From Kribbella catacumbae DSM 19601 (lineage in GTDB: Bacteria; Actinomycetota; Actinomycetes; Propionibacteriales; Kribbellaceae), in the NCBI RefSeq assembly GCF_000372465.1, contig NZ_AQUZ01000050.1, forward strand, positions 1 to 64,000: a DNA stretch of 64,000 nt, read 5' to 3'. The position numbers and the translations under genes are program-made. Within the stretch, counting starts at the first letter, position 1, and every line of letters starts with the position of its first letter. Under the pieces are notes generated by a model. That model had not been told where the DNA came from. It was given only the letters and a program-made list of their open reading frames with translations, and searched no databases. Of the stretch, positions 59,267 through 64,000 are shown piece by piece.

Positions 59267-60031
59267 CTACTGCCAGCGTTGCTCACTGATGTCCCAAGTG
59301 CCATCTGTGATCTCGCCACCGAGTAGCGGATCGAGGCAGGATCCCGCCACGCCGAGGGCCTGATCGAGGTCATGGAGCTCTGCGGACAGTCCCCCCTTGA
59401 CGGCTTCCTTCAGGTAGCCAGCCGGCCACTGCCGACCAGGCGAAGTCAGCATGGCGGGGCAGACCTTGTCGGCGATCTGGTCGGCCAAGGGGTATAGCAA
59501 GAAGTCGGGAAGTTCTGGTACTCCGGGAAGCACGATGACGGGCGTGGGCCGCACCCGGTCGGCGGCGGTGACAGATCGCTTCTTGACCGACAGATCGATG
59601 CTGAACCGCTGATACGCCGTCGTGCCGATGGAGGCCAGGACGCGGACTGTCGCGACGGCCTTGTCGGCGCCTTCCGTTGTGCGTTCGTCGACCCGGCCGA
59701 GTTCGAAGCGGAAGAAGTCGCTGCCGCACGGCCGGGCCGCCGCGGTGTGGAGTTCCGTGATGGGGAGACGGAGGTCGATGTTGTCGGTCGAATAGAGCAG
59801 GTCGACGTCATCGCTGTAGCGGGCGCGGGGGAGCCTGACGAGCAGTCCGGTGCCACCTTTCAGAACCCATGGCGCATCCGGGTGCTGGAAGATCCGAGCC
59901 AGGAACCGTTGCAGGACGAACTCGCGGTTGATCTCCTGCGGTGGCCGCCCGGAGCTCACGGCGACCCTCTTCATGTGTGCGTTGGCGCTGACGCGGAACT
60001 CCCGCGCGGTGGCGTATGGCTTGTCTCTCAT
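59267..60031 (-). CDS. AbiEii-type nucleotidyltransferase toxin
   Basis: 254 residues. The nucleotidyltransferase signature is KGGTGLLVR (Gly59-Gly60) followed by SDDVDLLY (Ser73, Asp75, Asp77), and PLADQIADKVC carries the conserved Asp and Lys of motif III. This is the AbiEii/AbiGii family, the toxin of AbiE phage-abortive-infection systems. In the related MenT proteins the activity blocks tRNA ends with pyrimidines. The ATG overlaps the antitoxin gene by ATGA. Confidence 0.87.
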   Translation of the reverse strand: MRDKPYATAREFRVSANAHMKRVAVSSGRPPQEINREFVLQRFLARIFQHPDAPWVLKGGTGLLVRLPRARYSDDVDLLYSTDNIDLRLPITELHTAAARPCGSDFFRFELGRVDERTTEGADKAVATVRVLASIGTTAYQRFSIDLSVKKRSVTAADRVRPTPVIVLPGVPELPDFLLYPLADQIADKVCPAMLTSPGRQWPAGYLKEAVKGGLSAELHDLDQALGVAGSCLDPLLGGEITDGTWDISEQRWQ

Positions 60032-60927
60032 CTGCCGGTCTGGTCCTTCGACTCGTGGAGGAGTTGCGCCCGGGCCTCGTAGGCTGCGCGCAGCGCTTCC
60101 TGCAGGACACCTGTTTCGTCGGTGATACCTAGCGCGGTCTGTACCTGCCGGAGTTCCGCCGTCGACAGTCCCATGTGGGCCGCGCGATTGCGGAGATCCC
60201 TGGGGATCCGTGGATCCATCAGCGCGAGTGCGTGGAGCAGGGCCGCGTCGGCCTGCGATGGTCTCGGTGCGACGAGCTGGGCCGCTTGCTGCGTGGCCTT
60301 GGGGATGCCCGCCTCATCGAGAAGGCTAGCAAGCAGAGCGTGGCCGTGCCCGAGTTGCTGTCCGTAGTGATGTGCGTAGGGCGCTAGAGCTGAGCTGATC
60401 TGCTCGGCGGTGACCGCGGCCACCGCGATCGCATCGCGTACGACGCCGCCGAGGTGCCCGCCGTCGGTATGAGTTTTGGCCAGGTCACTGATGGTCTTGG
60501 CGATGGTGGTGACCGGGAGTCCGCTGGTGATCTGCCAGTCGTTCGGAGCGAGTGCTTCGCGGTGGAATCGTACGTCCGGTCTCTTGGACTGCTTGCGGAC
60601 GGCAACGGTGAACTCGAACCGGTCCGCGTCCAGATCGCCCAGTTGGTGGTACCGTGCGGCCGACCTGTGCGACAGGACCGCGTCCGGATTCCGCAGGCGA
60701 TCGGCGACCAGCTGCTCAGGCGCAAGTGCGAGCCATGCCGCGCGTAGCTCGTCCAGTGACGAGCTGGCGCCGACCACTCGGTAGACGCCATGTGTCACGC
60801 GCTCCAGTACGCCGTCTTCGGCCAGTCGTGCCATGGACTGCGCCGACACGCCGGCAGTGCGCGCCTGGGCGGTTGTCACCAAGCCCCACTGCTCGTCGGC
60901 GATAGCAGCTACTGTGGCTACAAGCAC
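60028..60927 (-). CDS. AbiEi-type antitoxin
   Basis: 299 residues: an N-terminal winged helix-turn-helix (WGLVTTAQARTAGVSAQSMA and LAEDGVLERVTHGVYRV) and a C-terminal AbiEi domain with SHRSAARYHQLGDLDADRFEF and LPVTTIAKTISDLA. It is translated before and coupled to the toxin gene. GTG 60927 has AGGGGG seven bases upstream. In AbiE systems the antitoxin represses its own promoter through inverted repeats; matching repeats lie just upstream here. Confidence 0.88.
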   Translation of the reverse strand: MLVATVAAIADEQWGLVTTAQARTAGVSAQSMARLAEDGVLERVTHGVYRVVGASSSLDELRAAWLALAPEQLVADRLRNPDAVLSHRSAARYHQLGDLDADRFEFTVAVRKQSKRPDVRFHREALAPNDWQITSGLPVTTIAKTISDLAKTHTDGGHLGGVVRDAIAVAAVTAEQISSALAPYAHHYGQQLGHGHALLASLLDEAGIPKATQQAAQLVAPRPSQADAALLHALALMDPRIPRDLRNRAAHMGLSTAELRQVQTALGITDETGVLQEALRAAYEARAQLLHESKDQTGR

Positions 60928-60979
60928 TTCGATACCCCCTAGGCTGCTTCGATATTATGCTACCACCTGAATATCGAAG
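60927..60979. promoter_or_regulatory. Operator of the AbiE operon
   Basis: CTTCGATATT (60947-60956) and AATATCGAAG (60970-60979) are perfect 10-bp inverted arms spaced by 13 bp. A third half-site, CTTCGATA, lies at 60927-60934 and overlaps the GTG start. The layout suits the two-site cooperative autoregulation known for AbiEi. Confidence 0.65.
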
Positions 60980-61191
60980 TATCACCTTGGCATATCCGAG
61001 TAGTCTCTCTCGCCCGGCGCTGCGGGGCAAGGCGGCCGAGGGTCGCGGAGTTGCGAGTTGCTATGGGCAACGGATCCTTGCTGCGGAGGCAGCCATCTGT
61101 GCTGATCCGGCAGTGCTGGTCCGCGGTGATTGAGGGTTGGATTGTTGTTGCGGTAGGCAACTTGTCTACTGGCGAGTACGGAAGGTGATGT

Positions 61192-61203
61192 TCTGTATAC
61201 AGA
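61192..61203. promoter_or_regulatory. Palindrome TCTGTATACAGA
   Basis: A perfect 12-bp palindrome with a TATA centre in a GC-rich spacer, about 200 bp from the AbiE promoter. It resembles operator sites of dimeric regulators, but no nearby gene explains it. Confidence 0.4.
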
Positions 61204-61435
61204 GCGTCGCCTTGTCCAAGATCAATGCAAATGTTTGACCGGCCTCGTGGCGGCGTAGAGCCACCCCGTGACAGCGTTCTGTTGTCGGCGGCGGACGGGT
61301 CGCTGACAACCAGGCTCTAGGCGGTACCGCGAATCTCCCGTCCGCGACCGGACTGTACCTCCCCTGCCGGTCACGGAATGAGACGGCGGCACCTCCCTCC
61401 TTCGGGCCGAACCGCCCTCTCGGGGCAAAGCAGAA

Positions 61436-61501
61436 CGCCGGCCGTGTCGCCGGGGTGCCGGTCGCCAGTGAGGTGGTGACCGACACCCGACATGGCCGGC
61501 G
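61436..61501 (-). terminator. Long imperfect hairpin near the fbiC 3' end
   Basis: CGCCGGCC-TGTCG-GGGTG-CGGTC pairs with GACCG-CACCC-CGACA-GGCCGGCG, with small bulges, over about 30 bp per arm. Along with the next hairpin it forms a double structure downstream of fbiC. It may stop transcription from fbiC. Confidence 0.5.
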
Positions 61502-61506
61502 TTTCT

Positions 61507-61553
61507 TTTCCCGAAGTACTGATGCGATTTCTGGGGATCAGTACTTCGGGAAA
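61507..61553 (-). terminator. Perfect 17-bp-arm hairpin directly downstream of fbiC
   Basis: TTTCCCGAAGTACTGAT and ATCAGTACTTCGGGAAA are perfect 17-bp arms with a 13-base loop, 11 bases after the fbiC stop codon. This is the strongest hairpin in the window and the best candidate fbiC terminator; the AGTACT inside is an organism-typical word. Confidence 0.7.
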
Positions 61554-61563
61554 CGCTTGTAGA

Positions 61564-64000
61564 TCAGGCCAATTCGAGTGCCGTGTGCGAGGTCTGCGGG
61601 ACTTCGCCGTACGTCGTGGTGCGTTGCCGGGCCGGTCGGCCGGCGGCGGTGGCCATCTGGGTGAGTTCCTCGATCGACTTGCGTGAGCCGTGCTTCGAAC
61701 CGGCCATCCGGCTGATCGTCTCCTCCATCAGCGTGCCGCCGATGTCGTTCACGCCGCCGTTGAGGACCGCCACGCAGCCGTCGGTGCCGAGCTTCACCCA
61801 GGAGCACTGGATGTTGTCGATCCGGCCGTGCAGCATGATCCGCGACATCGCGTGTACGGCGCGGTTCTCGTCGTACGTCGGACCCGGGCGGGCCACGCCG
61901 GCCAGGTAGATCGGCGAGTTGGTGTGGATGAACGGCAGCAGCACGAACTCGGTGAAGCCGCCGGTCTGGTCCTGGACGGCGGCGATCGTGCGCAGGTGCT
62001 GGACCCAGTGGTGCGGTGCGTCGACGTGGCCGTACATCATCGTCGAGCTGGACGGCAGACCGACCTTGTGCGCCGTCGTGATCACCTCGATCCAGCTTGC
62101 CGTCGGCAACTTTCCCTTGGTGAGGATCCAGCGCACGTCGTCGTCGAGGATCTCGGCCGCGGTACCGGGGATGCTGCCCAGGCCGGCCTCCTTGACCGAG
62201 ATGAGGAAGTCCTCGATCGACAGGCCGGTCCGGACCGAGCCGTTGACGATTTCCATCGGCGAGTAGGCGTGCACGTGCATCTCCGGGACGCGGTCGCGGA
62301 CCGCACGGACGAGGTCCGCGTACGCCGTACCGGGCAGGTCGGGGTGGATACCGCCCTGCATGCAGACCTCGGTGGCGCCGATCACCCAGGCCTCCTCGGC
62401 GCGCTGGGCGACCTCGTCCATCGACAGCGAGTAGGCGTCGGCGTCGGTGCGGCGCTGCGCGAAGGCGCAGAACCGGCAGCCGGTGTAGCAGACGTTGGTG
62501 AAGTTGATGTTCCGGTTCACCACGTAGGTGACGTCGTCGCCGACCGTTGCCTTGCGCAACTCATCGGCGATCCGCGCCAACTGGTCGAGCGCCGAACCCG
62601 TTGCCGTCATCAACGTCAACGCCTGCGCGTCGGACAACCCAGCGGGATCACGCTCGGCGGCTGCGAGTGCTTCCTTGACATCTCCTTGAATTCTTTCTGG
62701 TGCCACCCGGCTCTTGACGTCTTCTCGCAGTACGTCCCAGTCGCCGTACGCTGCGTCGAAGTCCGAGCGGGTCTCGGTCCGCCGGCCCTCGGTGTCGATC
62801 GCGGTGTGCAGGTCGGTGCGGCCGACGCTGTCCCAGCCGCCGTCGGGCTCCTGCCAGGGCAGGCCCTTCGGGAAGGCGGCTTCGTTGGCCAGCCCGGTCT
62901 CCGGATCGACCAGGGCCTCGACGTGCGAGATCAGCCGCGGGTCGAGCCAGGGCTCACGCAGGTACTCCGGGTGCGCGGTCAGCCTTTCCCGCAAGGCGAA
63001 ACCGGCATCCGCGGTGACCTTGGCCAGGTCGTCGATCTGTGGCCAGGGGCGCTCGGGGTTCACGTGGTCCGGGGTCAGCGGCGAGACGCCACCGAAGTCG
63101 TCGACGCCGGCATCGAGCAGCAGGCGGGCCTCGTTCAGGTCGACCAGGTTCGGCGGAGCCTGGACGCGCATCCGCGGGCCGAGTACGACCCGGGTGACGG
63201 CGATCGCGGCGAGCCACTCGTCCAGCGGTACGTCGGCGTCGTTGCGCATCGCGGTGTCCGGCTTCACCCGGAAGCCCTGGATGATGACTTCCTGGATTCC
63301 GCCGTACTGACGAGCGATTCGGCGCAGCGCGAAGATCGAGTCGGCGCGTTCCTCAAGGTTCTCGCCGATGCCGATCAGCAGACCGCTCGTGAACGGCACG
63401 TTGGAACGACCGGCGTCTTCCAGCACCCGCAGCCGGATCGCCGGGTCCTTGTCGGGCGAACCGAAGTGCGGCTGCCCCTTCTCCTCGAACAGCCGACGCG
63501 AGGTGGTCTCCAGCATCATGCCCATGCTCGGCGCGACCGGCTTCAGTCGCTGGAGGTCCTGCCAGGACATCACTCCGGGGTTGAGGTGCGGCAGCAGGCC
63601 GGTCTCCTCGAGGACCCGGATCGACATCGCGCGTACGTAGTCGAGAGTGCTGTCGTAGCCGGCCTCTTCGAGCCACGTCTTGGCCGCGTCCCAGCGATCC
63701 TCGGGAGCGTCGCCGAGGGTGAACAGCGCCTCCTTGCAACCGAGAGCGGCACCCTGACGGGCGATCTCCAGTACCTCGTCGGGACTCAGGTACGGCGAGT
63801 GCACGCGGCCGGGCGTGGTCGCGAACGTGCAGTAGTGACAGCGGTCCCGGCACAACCGGGTGAGCGGGATGAACACCTTCTTGGAGTAGGTGATGATCCC
63901 GCTCCGGCCGGCATCGGCCAGCCCTTGGTCGCGGACCCGGGCGGCGGTCGACATCAGTTGGTCGAGCGCGTCGCCGGAGGCGGACAGCAGTACTTCGACC
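61564..64000 (-). CDS. fbiC: FbiC: 7,8-didemethyl-8-hydroxy-5-deazariboflavin (FO) synthase, 5'-truncated by window
   Basis: At least 812 codons are visible. The protein fuses two radical-SAM halves: CofG with CRDRCHYCTF (C-x3-C-x2-C) and CofH with CYTGCRFCAF, plus TPDHVNPERPWPQ, KLPTASWIEVITTAHKVG and MSRIMLHGRID. It makes FO, the F420 deazaflavin precursor, from a 5-amino-6-ribitylamino-uracil and tyrosine. An ATG at 63954 is in frame, but the frame continues without a stop to the window end (VEVLLSASGDALDQL, which matches the region before this point in mycobacterial FbiC), so the true start lies outside. The F420 supply is relevant to the LLM enzyme at 15624. Confidence 0.95.
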   Translation of the reverse strand, partial: VEVLLSASGDALDQLMSTAARVRDQGLADAGRSGIITYSKKVFIPLTRLCRDRCHYCTFATTPGRVHSPYLSPDEVLEIARQGAALGCKEALFTLGDAPEDRWDAAKTWLEEAGYDSTLDYVRAMSIRVLEETGLLPHLNPGVMSWQDLQRLKPVAPSMGMMLETTSRRLFEEKGQPHFGSPDKDPAIRLRVLEDAGRSNVPFTSGLLIGIGENLEERADSIFALRRIARQYGGIQEVIIQGFRVKPDTAMRNDADVPLDEWLAAIAVTRVVLGPRMRVQAPPNLVDLNEARLLLDAGVDDFGGVSPLTPDHVNPERPWPQIDDLAKVTADAGFALRERLTAHPEYLREPWLDPRLISHVEALVDPETGLANEAAFPKGLPWQEPDGGWDSVGRTDLHTAIDTEGRRTETRSDFDAAYGDWDVLREDVKSRVAPERIQGDVKEALAAAERDPAGLSDAQALTLMTATGSALDQLARIADELRKATVGDDVTYVVNRNINFTNVCYTGCRFCAFAQRRTDADAYSLSMDEVAQRAEEAWVIGATEVCMQGGIHPDLPGTAYADLVRAVRDRVPEMHVHAYSPMEIVNGSVRTGLSIEDFLISVKEAGLGSIPGTAAEILDDDVRWILTKGKLPTASWIEVITTAHKVGLPSSSTMMYGHVDAPHHWVQHLRTIAAVQDQTGGFTEFVLLPFIHTNSPIYLAGVARPGPTYDENRAVHAMSRIMLHGRIDNIQCSWVKLGTDGCVAVLNGGVNDIGGTLMEETISRMAGSKHGSRKSIEELTQMATAAGRPARQRTTTYGEVPQTSHTALELA

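Larger units (their letters stand above)
60980..61563. other. Intergenic region between AbiE and fbiC
   Basis: About 580 bases without a supported gene. It holds a 12-bp palindrome at 61192-61203, a long imperfect hairpin (61436-61501) and a perfect 17-bp-arm hairpin (61507-61553). The one longer open frame (61166-61486, minus strand) matches nothing I know and its 5' part overlaps the hairpin, so I did not call it. Confidence 0.55.

Noticed and set aside
61166..61486. 106-codon frame on the minus strand between AbiE and fbiC
   Set aside because: Its 5' end lies in the long hairpin, it has no family likeness and no convincing ribosome binding site; kept as unannotated.
1..64000. tRNA, rRNA, CRISPR, insertion sequence, phage or integrase genes
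   Set aside because: None seen: no tRNA-like T-arm or anticodon pattern, no regularly spaced repeat array, no transposase or integrase motifs.

Overview
The window is about 69-70% GC with dense, operon-like genes, ATGA/TGATG start-stop overlaps and many GTG starts. It carries F420 (fbiC), LysX, Rpf/LysM and RamR/SapB-type genes. This indicates a high-GC actinobacterium. The class III lanthipeptide locus with a prolyl oligopeptidase closely resembles the flavipeptin layout known from Kribbella, so Kribbella or a close relative is my best guess. I saw no rRNA, tRNA, CRISPR array, insertion sequence or phage gene.

Layout. 1-8.7 kb: a repeat element, housekeeping hydrolases, the two-domain lysyl-tRNA synthetase/lysyl-PG synthase LysX, a DUF998 protein and a ROK-type regulator. 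8.8-16.7 kb: a class II lanthipeptide locus made of LanM, two paralogous short precursors (one without any Cys), a large AAA/LuxR regulator and a luciferase-like flavin/F420 enzyme. 16.7-25.1 kb: succinate-semialdehyde dehydrogenase, an SGNH hydrolase, a coupled APC permease / DUF1190-like lipoprotein / glutathionylspermidine-synthase-like operon, a polysaccharide deacetylase, GNAT/TetR, and a VapBC module. 25.1-31.8 kb: a LacI-controlled sugar region (GH2 beta-mannosidase, SGNH hydrolase, Gfo/Idh/MocA oxidoreductase, sugar isomerase/epimerase). 31.9-37.2 kb: a molybdopterin oxidoreductase, a small kinase, TetR and membrane proteins, a methyltransferase. 37.2-47.6 kb: a second copy of the repeat, an Rpf-like LysM protein, then the class III lanthipeptide locus (RamR-like regulator, two ABC half-transporters, prolyl oligopeptidase, 44-residue precursor, LanKC). 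47.6-52.5 kb: a catalase-fold protein, a repeat-rich 0.9-kb spacer, and the molybdate operon (HTH-TOBE regulator, ModA, ModB, ModC). 52.6-59.2 kb: acyl-CoA oxidase, a small acidic protein, an MMPL transporter with a NarL-type two-component system. 59.3-61 kb: an AbiE toxin-antitoxin pair. 61.5-64 kb: fbiC, cut by the window edge.

How parts may work together. Both lanthipeptide loci are transcribed synthetase first and precursor second, with strong hairpins after the precursors; these could set the precursor-to-downstream mRNA ratio. The luciferase-like enzyme next to LanM and the F420 gene fbiC at the right edge allow a testable idea that the class II peptide is reduced by an F420-type enzyme. 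The Mo-transport operon would supply the molybdopterin oxidoreductase. Two families of about 105-bp inverted-repeat elements sit exactly in intergenic gaps; in one family the stem shows compensatory base changes between copies.
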